A DNA stretch of 64,000 nucleotides, taken from the NCBI RefSeq assembly GCF_000807855.2, contig NZ_JRYR02000001.1:3027285-3091284 (forward strand), in the 5' to 3' direction. Source of the stretch: Flammeovirga pacifica. Lineage in GTDB: Bacteria > Bacteroidota > Bacteroidia > Cytophagales > Flammeovirgaceae. Each line of letters opens with the position of its first letter. The stretch's first letter is position 1. The notes under the pieces are model-generated. The model was given only the letters and a program-made list of their open reading frames with translations, searched no databases and was not told where the DNA came from. This document shows, in pieces, positions 55,376 through 63,650 of this stretch. A program made the position numbers and the translations under genes.

Positions 55376-56383
55376 TTATCTAATATAATAATCAACAGTT
55401 TTCACAATCCCACTTTCAAAATCCTCATCTGCTTTCCAACCCAACTTATTTTCGATTTTTGTTGCATCAATCGCATATCGTCTATCATGACCAGGACGAT
55501 CTTTTACAAAAGTAATCAACTCTTTATAGGAGTTACCATTAGTTAACGGTTGTTTAATATCTAGGATACTACAAATCTTATCTACTATGTATAGATTATC
55601 TCTTTCATTTCTACCCCCAATATTGTATGTTTCTCCCTCATTACCAGTATGGTATACTAAATCTATACCTTTACAGTGATCTAATACATACAACCAATCT
55701 CTAATATTTTTCCCGTCTCCATATATTGGGATAGGTTCTTGTGCTAAAGCTTTTCTGATGATGGTAGGAATAAGCTTCTCCTTATGTTGTTTAGGACCAT
55801 AATTGTTAGAACAATTAGTGGTAACTACATTCATACCATAAGTGTGAAAGTAAGACCTTACAATCATATCAGATGATGCTTTAGAAGCACTGTATGGTGA
55901 GTTAGGAGCATATGGTGTTTCTTCAGTAAACAATCCTGTTTCTCCTAATGTACCGTAAACTTCATCAGTAGAAATATGATGAAATCTACAATCTTCATAT
56001 TCTTTTTTATACTCAAAAGGAGCATTCATCCAATATTTTCTAGCTACATCAATTAACACAAATGTACCGTGAACATTTGTTTGGATAAATGCTTCAGGTC
56101 CTGTAATTGAATTATCTACATGAGATTCAGCAGCAAAATGAATAACTCCTTTGATATCATATTTATTAAATAACTCTTCAATCAAATTTCTATCACAAAT
56201 ATCTCCTTCAACAAAAGTATATCTAGAATGATTTTCTTTTATTTCTGATAAATTTGATAAATCACCTGCGTAAGTCAATTTATCCAAGTTTATCAAATGA
56301 TAATTTTGATATTTCTCTAAAAAATAAGGAACAAAATTAGAACCTATAAAACCGGCTCCTCCTGTGATTAGAATAGAAGACAT
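55376..56383 (-). CDS. rfbB: dTDP-glucose 4,6-dehydratase
   Basis: The second enzyme of dTDP-L-rhamnose synthesis; it converts dTDP-glucose to dTDP-4-keto-6-deoxyglucose with bound NAD+. The 335-residue extended SDR has GGAGFIGSNF at the N-terminus, HFAAESHVDNSITGP, the catalytic HISTDEVYGTLG (Thr-Asp-Glu triad), and YSASKASSD (Tyr and Lys of YxxxK). It also has the substrate-binding NCSNNYGPKQHKEKLIPTII and GDGKNIRDWLYVLDHC. It ends the rfbA-rfbC-rfbD-rfbB cluster. The 180-base spacer after it carries no convincing terminator, so the distal genes could be read from the same transcript. Confidence 0.96.
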   Translation of the reverse strand: MSSILITGGAGFIGSNFVPYFLEKYQNYHLINLDKLTYAGDLSNLSEIKENHSRYTFVEGDICDRNLIEELFNKYDIKGVIHFAAESHVDNSITGPEAFIQTNVHGTFVLIDVARKYWMNAPFEYKKEYEDCRFHHISTDEVYGTLGETGLFTEETPYAPNSPYSASKASSDMIVRSYFHTYGMNVVTTNCSNNYGPKQHKEKLIPTIIRKALAQEPIPIYGDGKNIRDWLYVLDHCKGIDLVYHTGNEGETYNIGGRNERDNLYIVDKICSILDIKQPLTNGNSYKELITFVKDRPGHDRRYAIDATKIENKLGWKADEDFESGIVKTVDYYIR

Positions 56384-56435
56384 ATAATATTTTTTTATTA
56401 AAACAATTGTACAAAGTTAATTAAAAAGTTGATTC

Positions 56436-57290
56436 TTAATCTATCAAATCAAGACAATTCAAAAGACTATCCTGCCAATAAGGAATAGAAATATTAAATG
56501 TTGTTTTAATTTTTGATTTATCTAATAAACTAAAACTTGGTCTTTTTGCCGGAGTTGGATAAGCAGAAGTAGGAATTGGATTAACTTTAACCTCTATATT
56601 TTTAATTTTAAAGACTGTTTTTGCAAAATCATACCAACTAGCCACTCCTTCATTACTAAAGTGATAAATACCATAAGCCTCATCACAATTGTTTATCATA
56701 CTTAAAATAGTTTCTGCTAAATCTCTTGCGTAAGTTGGTGTTCCTATTTGATCAACAATAACTCCTAATTCTTCTCTTTCTCTTCCTAACCTTAGCATGG
56801 TTTTCACAAAATTACCACCATAACTGCTATATAACCAAGCTGTTCTAATAATAAAATAATGCTGTATTGTTTTAGCTATAGCTTCTTCTCCTTTAAGTTT
56901 AGTATCACCATAAACCCCTAATGGGTTAGTTACCATATCTTCGGTATAAGCAGTAGAACTATCTCCATTGAAGACAAAATCAGTGGATACGTGAAATACT
57001 TTGGTTTTATGTTTTTTTGCTGCGACAGCTAAATTCTTTGGTCCATTAACATTCACCTCATAGGCTAAATCCTTATCTGATTCAGCTTTATCAACTGCTG
57101 TATATGCTGCACAATTGATACAGTAATCAAACTTTCCTTTTCCAAAAAAGTCAACCACTTTATTTTGGTTAGTAATATCTAATTCTTCAACATCTACAAA
57201 AGTAAATGTCAAATCCTTTTGTGAATGTGATAAAAACTGTAATTCTGATCCTAATTGACCTTTTGCTCCAGTAACTAAAATATTTTTCAT
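56436..57290 (-). CDS. rfbD: dTDP-4-dehydrorhamnose reductase
   Basis: The last enzyme of dTDP-L-rhamnose synthesis; it reduces dTDP-4-keto-L-rhamnose with NAD(P)H. The 284-residue SDR shows VTGAKGQLGSEL (nucleotide binding), NCAAYTAVDKAESD, HVSTDFVFNGD, GVYGDTKLKGEEA with the YxxxK pair, and RTAWLYSSYGGNFVKTMLRL. The C-terminal part includes KRPSFSLLDKSKI, typical of RfbD. Its start touches the rfbC stop (shared base), so the two are probably translationally coupled. Confidence 0.95.
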   Translation of the reverse strand: MKNILVTGAKGQLGSELQFLSHSQKDLTFTFVDVEELDITNQNKVVDFFGKGKFDYCINCAAYTAVDKAESDKDLAYEVNVNGPKNLAVAAKKHKTKVFHVSTDFVFNGDSSTAYTEDMVTNPLGVYGDTKLKGEEAIAKTIQHYFIIRTAWLYSSYGGNFVKTMLRLGREREELGVIVDQIGTPTYARDLAETILSMINNCDEAYGIYHFSNEGVASWYDFAKTVFKIKNIEVKVNPIPTSAYPTPAKRPSFSLLDKSKIKTTFNISIPYWQDSLLNCLDLID

Positions 57291-57838
57291 TATTTCTTTT
57301 TCAAGGCTGATAATTGAGGTAATTCTTGATCTTTTTCTGAAATAATTTCTTTACCTATTGGAATTTTCCAATCAATATTTAAATCAGGATCATTATATAT
57401 TATTCCTCCTTCAGATTCTTTATTGTAATAATTATCACATTTATAAGCGAATTCTGCAGTTTCTGATAATACAGAGAAACCATGAGCAAAGCCTCTAGGC
57501 ATAAAAAGTTGTCTTCTATTTTCAGCACTTAACTCAACTGCCTCAAATTGCCCATATGTTTCACTATCTGGTCGTAAGTCTACTGCAACATCAATTACTT
57601 TACCTGATAATACTCTTACTAATTTTGCTTGAGCATGTACCCCTTTTTGAAAGTGTAATCCTCTAATAACCCCAAAAGTGGATGATGATTGATTATCTTG
57701 AACAAAATTCACTGCTAACCCAGTAGCCTTTGTGAATTTATTTAAATGAAAACTTTCAAAAAAGTAACCTCGATCATCTCCAAAAATCTGTGGTTCTATG
57801 ATATAGCAGTCTTTTAATTTTGTTGATGTGATTTTCAT
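57290..57838 (-). CDS. rfbC: dTDP-4-dehydrorhamnose 3,5-epimerase
   Basis: The third enzyme of dTDP-L-rhamnose synthesis; a cupin-fold epimerase acting on C3 and C5 of dTDP-4-keto-6-deoxyglucose. From ATG 57838 it is 182 residues, the normal length. It shows MKITSTKLKDCYIIEPQIFG, then DDRGYFFES, VQDNQSSS, the active-site GVIRGLHFQKG (catalytic His), and FMPRGFAHGFSVLSE with the catalytic Tyr following in YKCDNYYNKESEGG. The open frame extends upstream to 57967, but those codons lie inside rfbA and are not family-like. It lies 11 bases after rfbA. Confidence 0.95.
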   Translation of the reverse strand: MKITSTKLKDCYIIEPQIFGDDRGYFFESFHLNKFTKATGLAVNFVQDNQSSSTFGVIRGLHFQKGVHAQAKLVRVLSGKVIDVAVDLRPDSETYGQFEAVELSAENRRQLFMPRGFAHGFSVLSETAEFAYKCDNYYNKESEGGIIYNDPDLNIDWKIPIGKEIISEKDQELPQLSALKKK

Positions 57839-57849
57839 ATCTAGTATAA

Positions 57850-58710
57850 TTACTTTAAAATATTTAATATATATTGACCATAACCACTTTTTACAAGAGG
57901 CGCTACTATTTTCTTTAGTTGATCTATGTTGATATATCCCATTCTGTATGCTACCTCTTCGATACAACCTACACTTAATCCTTGTCTTTCTTCAATTACT
58001 CTAACATACTCTCCGGCTTGCATTAGAGAAGCAAAAGTCCCTGTATCCAACCAAGCTGTACCCCTATTCATGATACCTACTTGTAATTTTCCTCTCTTGA
58101 GATATTCTTCATTTATACTTGTAATTTCTAATTCACCTCTAGGGCTTGGTTTTACATTCTTAGCTATATCTACCACTTCATTATCATAAAAGTATAAACC
58201 AGGAACTGCGTAATTTGATTTTGGCACTACGGGCTTTTCCTCAATAGAAATTGCCTTATTGTTATCATCAAATTCTACTACACCATATCTTTCTGGATCA
58301 GTAACATGATAAGCATATACACATCCTCCATCTACATCATTATTTGCTTGAAGTAGTTTAGATAGCCCAGATCCATAAAAAATATTATCTCCTAAAATCA
58401 AAGAAACTTTATCATCTCCTATAAATTCTTCTCCGATAATAAAGGCTTGAGCTAATCCTTCAGGGTTTTCTTGGACTTCATATGAAAATGAACAACCTAA
58501 TTTTGATCCATCTCCTAATAATTTCTCAAAAAGAGGTAGATGCTCTGGTGTTGAAATAATTAATATTTCCCTAATACCTGCTAACATTAAAGTAGATAAA
58601 GGATAATAAATCATTGGTTTATTATATACCGGCATTAACTGTTTGCTTACAGCTAATGTAAGAGGGTGAAGCCTTGTTCCAGAACCTCCTGCTAAAATGA
58701 TACCTTTCAT
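57850..58710 (-). CDS. rfbA: Glucose-1-phosphate thymidylyltransferase
   Basis: The first enzyme of dTDP-L-rhamnose synthesis; it joins glucose-1-phosphate and dTTP. From ATG 58710 it is 286 residues with the nucleotidyltransferase signature [18 protein letters not shown], then [54 protein letters not shown], and [16 protein letters not shown], typical of short RmlA. The 17 in-frame codons further upstream overlap a terminator-like hairpin and are not coding. That hairpin ends about 11 bases before the start codon, so expression of rfbA and the genes after it may depend on read-through. Confidence 0.96.
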   Translation of the reverse strand: MKGIILAGGSGTRLHPLTLAVSKQLMPVYNKPMIYYPLSTLMLAGIREILIISTPEHLPLFEKLLGDGSKLGCSFSYEVQENPEGLAQAFIIGEEFIGDDKVSLILGDNIFYGSGLSKLLQANNDVDGGCVYAYHVTDPERYGVVEFDDNNKAISIEEKPVVPKSNYAVPGLYFYDNEVVDIAKNVKPSPRGELEITSINEEYLKRGKLQVGIMNRGTAWLDTGTFASLMQAGEYVRVIEERQGLSVGCIEEVAYRMGYINIDQLKKIVAPLVKSGYGQYILNILK

Positions 58711-58720
58711 AATGTAAATA

Positions 58721-58759
58721 TAAAAAAGGTATGTAGATTTTTTGATTAACCTACATACC
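58721..58759 (-). terminator. Terminator-like hairpin directly before rfbA
   Basis: On the minus strand GGTATGTAG (58751-58759) pairs perfectly with CTACATACC (58728-58736) across a 14-nt loop and is followed by a run of six T. It lies 29 bases after the wzz-like stop and 11 bases before the rfbA start, leaving no room for a separate promoter. Confidence 0.78.
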
Positions 58760-58788
58760 ATTCTATTTTATCTTATTATCTTAAATAA

Positions 58789-59826
58789 TTAAAGTCCTGA
58801 TTTTTTCTTTAAAAATTTGTTCACATCAACTAAAATACTAAAAATTAATATAGAGATAAAGCCAAACAACATACCAAAAGCAACTTTCCCTTTAGTGGAT
58901 AATGAAACAGTATTTAACTCAGAAAATCTATTGATAAATTCTACGTTTCCTTCTACGGATAATTGTTTGCGTACATGCATTAATTGATCTGAAAGTCTCC
59001 TATCTTCCTCCATCACTTCTAATGACTTATCACCACTTTGTTTTATCAAACCGTCATCATCGCTCATTTTTAGGTTAATAACATTGTCTTTATTAGCAGA
59101 ACTTCCTAATGATTGACTTAAAATCACATTTTTATAAGCGTCATTAAATCCCTTCAAATCAATCCGTTGAGACACTAGAGTCTTTTCTTTATCCAATAAG
59201 CCTTGTTGATAAACTTTTTTATATTTGTTAATAAAAACATTATTCTTAAAGAAGTACTCAAAGCCATTTTGCAATTCGACTTTTGATAATTTATTTCGAT
59301 TCGTACTTACATATAATTCAAAACGAGCTTCATTTTGTAATGCATCAATTAATAATGAATCTACATTTTCTTCTGAAATTTTGTTTAATAAATACTTCTC
59401 AAAATAACCAGATACATTTATTTCGGAAAGTTGGCTAACTACTTCTATTGGAAGATTTAATTGCTTCGATAACTTTTCTCTACCATCATCATTACATAAA
59501 GAATTCAATTCTTCAATCTCCGTTTTGAAATCTACCCCTTTGAGATAAGGGGAATTAACTGTTGCTTTTGAAGCATAATATTGAGATGTGTTTTTCATTA
59601 AGAACCCCACTATTCCACCTACTACTACACCAATTAAGATTGCAACTTTCCAAGCATAAATCTTTTTATAAAGATAAACTATGATTGCAATAAAAAAAGA
59701 AATAATATTTGTAAATAGAGTATTGATTTTATTCACAATAAGAGAGAATAATTCTATCAAATCTATTTCATCGTTGTTTTTATTTGGAGATGGCTGATTA
59801 GTGTTTTCTTTATTTGAGTTTTCCAT
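58789..59826 (-). CDS. Wzz-like chain-length determinant protein
   Basis: A 345-residue protein with a hydrophilic Asn/Lys-rich N-terminus (MENSNKENTNQPSPNKNND). It has membrane segments near 30-55 and 65-85 (YAWKVAILIGVVVGGIVGFL), a long periplasmic region with helical stretches (about 90-305), and a C-terminal membrane helix (about 315-338) followed by KFLKKKSGL. This is the Wzz/polysaccharide co-polymerase layout, without an attached tyrosine kinase. It would set the chain length made by the Wzy polymerase. The start at 59826 follows a perfect TAnnTTTG box; an upstream frame to 59853 adds nine residues and looks non-coding. Confidence 0.82.
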   Translation of the reverse strand: MENSNKENTNQPSPNKNNDEIDLIELFSLIVNKINTLFTNIISFFIAIIVYLYKKIYAWKVAILIGVVVGGIVGFLMKNTSQYYASKATVNSPYLKGVDFKTEIEELNSLCNDDGREKLSKQLNLPIEVVSQLSEINVSGYFEKYLLNKISEENVDSLLIDALQNEARFELYVSTNRNKLSKVELQNGFEYFFKNNVFINKYKKVYQQGLLDKEKTLVSQRIDLKGFNDAYKNVILSQSLGSSANKDNVINLKMSDDDGLIKQSGDKSLEVMEEDRRLSDQLMHVRKQLSVEGNVEFINRFSELNTVSLSTKGKVAFGMLFGFISILIFSILVDVNKFLKKKSGL

Positions 59827-59850
59827 GTATCTATAAATCGGATTGAGCAA

Positions 59851-59858
59851 CAAATATA
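59851..59858 (-). promoter_or_regulatory. Candidate -7 box upstream of the wzz-like gene
   Basis: On the minus strand TATATTTG is a perfect TAnnTTTG box about 25 bases before the start codon. No matching -33 element was found, so this is a weak internal promoter candidate. Confidence 0.35.
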
Positions 59859-59896
59859 TATAGAATAATACTACTTATTTATGGAATTATGAAATA

Positions 59897-60874
59897 TTAC
59901 TTTAAATATTTGTAATACCAATTTGTAGCTTCTTTTAAGCCCTCCTTGATACCATATTTGGGTTGATAATTCATCAATGATCTACCTTTATCTATAGAAG
60001 CTAGAGAATGCTTTACATCCCCTTGTCTAGGTGGGCCAAATGTTGGCTCTATTGTACAAACAGATGATTCATATTCAGATAAATTATCTCTAATCAGATA
60101 ATATAATTCTTTTAAATCTGTCCTCTCACCAAAAGCTACATTATATACCTGATTCAATGCTTCAGAGTTTTCTACTACAGCAGCTTGTTCATTAGCATGA
60201 AGCACATTTTCTATGTAAGTAAAATCTCTAGAGTTATCCCCTTCTCCATTAATCACAGGGGATTCTCCATTCAACATGGCAATAACAAACTTTGGGATGA
60301 CAGCTGCATATGCACCATGAGGATCTTGGCGTCTACCAAAAACATTAAAGTACCTCAATCCTATTGTATCTATTCCATAAGTTTTATGAAAAACATCTGC
60401 ATACAGTTCATTGACATATTTTGTCACTGCATACGGCGATAAGGGTTTACCTATTTTATCTTCTTCTTTAGGTAATCCTAGATGATCACCATAAGTTGAA
60501 GAACTTGCTGCATAAATAAAACGTTTTACCTCTGCATCTTTAGATGCTGTAAGCATGTTTAAGAAACCTGAAATATTGACTGCATTAGTGGTAATAGGAT
60601 CATTAATAGAACGAGGAACAGAACCAAGAGCTGCTTGATGGAATACTATTTCAACCCCATCAACCGCTTTTTTACAATCGTCAATGTTTCTAATATCTCC
60701 TTCGATAAAAGTACACAAAGGATTTTTAATAAATTCTTGAATATTCTCTTTCTTTCCTGTTGAAAAGTTATCAAGACAGATGACTTCATTACCTTGAGCT
60801 AAAAATTTATCTACTAAGTTTGAGCCAATAAATCCAGCCGCTCCTGTTACTAATACTTTTTTCCCTTGAAGCAT
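59897..60874 (-). CDS. UDP-N-acetylhexosamine(uronate) 4-epimerase, TviC/WbpP-like
   Basis: A 325-residue extended SDR closest to TviC/WbpP, which invert C4 of UDP-GlcNAc or UDP-GlcNAcA to the galacto form. It shows VTGAAGFIGSNLVDKFL, FHQAALGSVPRSINDP, YAASSSTYGD (Ser124-126), SPYAVTKYVNELY with Tyr148 and Lys152, and RDFTYIENVLHANEQAAV near residue 225. Paired 7 bases downstream of a TviB-like dehydrogenase, it most likely makes UDP-GalNAcA (or UDP-GalNAc) for the polysaccharide. The exact substrate order is inferred from the Vi and WbpO/WbpP pathways. Confidence 0.9.
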   Translation of the reverse strand: MLQGKKVLVTGAAGFIGSNLVDKFLAQGNEVICLDNFSTGKKENIQEFIKNPLCTFIEGDIRNIDDCKKAVDGVEIVFHQAALGSVPRSINDPITTNAVNISGFLNMLTASKDAEVKRFIYAASSSTYGDHLGLPKEEDKIGKPLSPYAVTKYVNELYADVFHKTYGIDTIGLRYFNVFGRRQDPHGAYAAVIPKFVIAMLNGESPVINGEGDNSRDFTYIENVLHANEQAAVVENSEALNQVYNVAFGERTDLKELYYLIRDNLSEYESSVCTIEPTFGPPRQGDVKHSLASIDKGRSLMNYQPKYGIKEGLKEATNWYYKYLK

Positions 60875-60881
60875 ATTATTT

Positions 60882-62147
60882 TTATAATCTGTCTGTTATG
60901 AATTTTTTATCTAATACACTTTTCACATCATAAACAATCGGGTTATTTGCAGTAAGTGCATCCCAATCTAACTCTTCTTGAAAAGTCTTATGAGAAACTG
61001 CATGTATAATTGCTGCATAATTACCACCTATATTTTTTACTAGGTCTAATCCGTATTCCTCTTTCACTTCTTCAGGATCAGCATGAGGATCATAAACTTC
61101 TACATTCATATTAAAGCTTTGAAGTTCACGTATCACATCTATAGCTCTTGAATTTCTTATATCAGGACAATCTTCTTTGAATGTAATCCCTAACATTAAA
61201 ATTTTAGCTCCTTTTTCTATTGATGCTGATTTCTCCATCATCAATCGTAAAACTTTATTAGCTACATGTGCTCCCATTCCATCATTAATTCTACGACCGG
61301 CCAAAATTACTTCTGGATGGTAGCCTAATGATTCTGATTTATAAGTTAAATAATAGGGGTCAACACCAATACAATGCCCTCCTACTAATCCTGGACGGAA
61401 AGGTAGAAAGTTCCACTTTGTTCCAGCAGCCTCTAAAACCTCTAAAGTATCAATACCTACTTTGTCAAAGATTTTTGACAGTTCATTCACAAATGCAATA
61501 TTCAAATCTCTTTGAGAATTTTCTATCACTTTTGCCGCTTCTGCTACTTTGATACAAGAAGCTTTATGAGTACCTACTTTTACTATCACTTGGTACATCT
61601 GATCTACCTCTTCTGCAATTTCAGGAGTAGAACCAGAGGTGACTTTCATGATATTATGAACTCTATGTACGTGATCACCTGGATTGATTCTTTCTGGAGA
61701 ATAACCCGCATAAAAATCATAATTGAATTTTAGTCCACTTACTTTTTCTAAAACCGGTACACATTGTTCTTCAGTACATCCTGGGTAAACAGTAGATTCG
61801 TAAACAACAATATTTCCTTTTGATAATACTTTACCCACAGTTTCACTGGCCTTTTTTAAAGGAGTTAAGTCTGGAGTTTTATATTCATCTATTGGAGTAG
61901 GTACTGTAACTATATATATATCTGCAGATTTAATCTGATCTAATGACGATGTATATGTAATATCTTGGGTAACAGACTTTAGTTCTTCAGAAGATACTTC
62001 TAAAGTATGGTCTATACAGTTATTTAGTTCGTCGATTCTTGGTTGATTAATATCAAAACCAATCACCTTCACTTTATTTTTTGCAAATTCAACAGCGAGA
62101 GGTAAACCAACGTAACCTAAGCCTATAACGCAAATAGTTTTGTTCAT
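60882..62147 (-). CDS. UDP-N-acetylhexosamine 6-dehydrogenase, TviB/WbpO-like
   Basis: A 421-residue nucleotide-sugar dehydrogenase that oxidises C6 of UDP-GlcNAc or UDP-GalNAc to the uronic acid with two NAD+. N-terminal NAD domain: CVIGLGYVGLPLAVEF. Middle: YESTVYPGCTEEQCVPVLE and GYSPERINPGDHVHRV. Catalytic Cys259 is in LVGGHCIGVDPYYL. C-terminal domain: LGITFKEDCPDIRNSRAIDV. The CIDHTLEV stretch and PERINPGD pattern fit TviB/WbpO instead of UDP-glucose dehydrogenase. It gives the polymer an acidic amino-sugar together with the adjacent TviC-like epimerase. Confidence 0.92.
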   Translation of the reverse strand: MNKTICVIGLGYVGLPLAVEFAKNKVKVIGFDINQPRIDELNNCIDHTLEVSSEELKSVTQDITYTSSLDQIKSADIYIVTVPTPIDEYKTPDLTPLKKASETVGKVLSKGNIVVYESTVYPGCTEEQCVPVLEKVSGLKFNYDFYAGYSPERINPGDHVHRVHNIMKVTSGSTPEIAEEVDQMYQVIVKVGTHKASCIKVAEAAKVIENSQRDLNIAFVNELSKIFDKVGIDTLEVLEAAGTKWNFLPFRPGLVGGHCIGVDPYYLTYKSESLGYHPEVILAGRRINDGMGAHVANKVLRLMMEKSASIEKGAKILMLGITFKEDCPDIRNSRAIDVIRELQSFNMNVEVYDPHADPEEVKEEYGLDLVKNIGGNYAAIIHAVSHKTFQEELDWDALTANNPIVYDVKSVLDKKFITDRL

Positions 62148-62211
62148 TATATCTGTTAGTAATTAAAAAATTATCGCTAAGTTATCACAAATAATAACTT
62201 TCTCTGTCTAA

Positions 62212-63297
62212 TTAAATGTATTTTTCGCCTTTATGTTCTTTGGCATTTTTCAAGAATTGTTTTACTCTTTGTTCATGATCTTTATTACAGATCATCAATA
62301 CATTGTCATATTCTGCAACAATGTAATTTTCTAATCCTTGAACTACCACTAAACGATCTTTGGGAGTTTTTACAATTGAATTAAATGTCTCATAAGTCAT
62401 TACGTTACCTTGTAATACATTCTCTTCTTCATTTTTTGGAGCCTGTTCATATAGAGACTTCCATGTACCTAGGTCGGACCAACCAAAATCAGTTCTCATA
62501 ACGAAAACATTATCAGCATGCTCCATTATACCATAATCAATAGAAATATCTCTACACTGATGGTAAATTTCATCTATAGCCTCTGATTCTTTTTCAGTAA
62601 AGAATTTCTCTTCAACAGAAGAAAATAAATGGTCTACATCGTCAAGGTAAGTTTTAAATGCATGTTTGATTGATTTAACATTCCAAACAAATATACCTGC
62701 ATTCCAAACAAAATCACCACTTAAAACAAATGCTCTTGCTAGTTCCTCGTTTGGCTTTTCTGTAAAGGTTTTCACTTTATAAAGTACTTCTAACCTTTCA
62801 TTATTCATCGCTTGAATATAACCATAACCCGTATCAGGACGATTTGGGCGAATACCTAGCGTACATAGTATATCATTTGATGCAACATAATGAAGTGCTT
62901 TTTCAACTCTCAATTGAAATTCTGGCACATCTAAAATCACATGATCTGCAGGAGCTACTACTATATTTGCATGTGGATCTTTTAATCCAATTTTATAACT
63001 AGCATAAGCAATACAAGGAGCTGTATTCCTTCGCATTGGCTCACACAATACCTGATCCTCAGTTAAATAAGGCAACTGTTCTAAAGTAATATCTTTATAG
63101 GCCTGACTTGTTACAACATAAATATTTTCTTTCGGACAAACTGTATCAAAACGATCTGCTGTCATTTGAATCATTGTTTTTCCTACTCCAAGAATATCTT
63201 GAAATTGCTTTGGACGGTTTTCTCTACTATAAGGCCAGAATCTACTTCCAACTCCACCGGCCATTATTACAACATAGTTATGCTTATTATCAGACAT
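62212..63297 (-). CDS. manC: Mannose-1-phosphate guanylyltransferase
   Basis: A 361-residue single-domain GDP-mannose pyrophosphorylase. The signature is VIMAGGVGSRFWPYSRENRP followed by KQF (about 11-32), then CEPMRRNTAPCIAYASYKIG, VVAPADHVI, RPDTGYGYIQAMN, FTEKPN, FVWNAGIFVWN, and DFGWSDLGTWKSLYE. It lacks the C-terminal isomerase domain of bifunctional ManC/AlgA, so phosphomannose isomerase must come from elsewhere. It supplies GDP-mannose for polysaccharide or protein glycosylation. It begins 2 bases after dciA, so the recF-dciA promoter could also read into it; 64 bases separate it from the TviB-like gene. Confidence 0.94.
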   Translation of the reverse strand: MSDNKHNYVVIMAGGVGSRFWPYSRENRPKQFQDILGVGKTMIQMTADRFDTVCPKENIYVVTSQAYKDITLEQLPYLTEDQVLCEPMRRNTAPCIAYASYKIGLKDPHANIVVAPADHVILDVPEFQLRVEKALHYVASNDILCTLGIRPNRPDTGYGYIQAMNNERLEVLYKVKTFTEKPNEELARAFVLSGDFVWNAGIFVWNVKSIKHAFKTYLDDVDHLFSSVEEKFFTEKESEAIDEIYHQCRDISIDYGIMEHADNVFVMRTDFGWSDLGTWKSLYEQAPKNEEENVLQGNVMTYETFNSIVKTPKDRLVVVQGLENYIVAEYDNVLMICNKDHEQRVKQFLKNAKEHKGEKYI

Positions 63298-63299
63298 AT

Positions 63300-63650
63300 T
63301 TATACGAATTTCACTTCAGACAGTATCTCTGCCCCAAGTCTTTGGTTTAATCTTTTTACAACATGTTCCCTTGCCATATTTAACTCATTTCTGAGGGCGG
63401 GAGTATTTAATTTTATATAAAGGGTCTTACCTCTTAGTCTAAGTTCTTGAGTTCTTGATGTTATGGTATGCCCCATAACTTCGTTCCATACTTTATTCAG
63501 CATGGCCTCATTATAACTTTTTCCTTTATTTAGAGATTTGACAAATTTCTGCATAGCATCTCCAATACCTATTGTTTCATGTTTCTTAGGTATTGGTGTT
63601 CTTTTTCTAAATCGATATACAGTTTTCTTATCTTCAGCCAAAATGTTCAA
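63300..63650 (-). CDS. DUF721/DciA family protein
   Basis: A 116-residue protein of the DUF721 family, whose DciA members load or interact with the replicative helicase DnaB in bacteria lacking DnaC. It shows GIGDAMQKFVKSLNKGKSYN, then VWNEVMGHTITSRTQELRLR and GKTLYIKLNTPALRNELNMA, the family core (W near residue 55). The start lies 17 bases inside the recF 3' end, a normal arrangement in Bacteroidota. The N-terminal 30 residues are basic, suited to nucleic-acid contact. The helicase-loading role is inferred from the family. Confidence 0.9.
   Translation of the reverse strand: MNILAEDKKTVYRFRKRTPIPKKHETIGIGDAMQKFVKSLNKGKSYNEAMLNKVWNEVMGHTITSRTQELRLRGKTLYIKLNTPALRNELNMAREHVVKRLNQRLGAEILSEVKFV

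Noticed and set aside
57839-57967. Longer rfbC frame
   Set aside because: The extra 43 codons lie in the rfbA 3' end and have no similarity to the epimerase; ATG 57838 gives the standard 182-residue protein.
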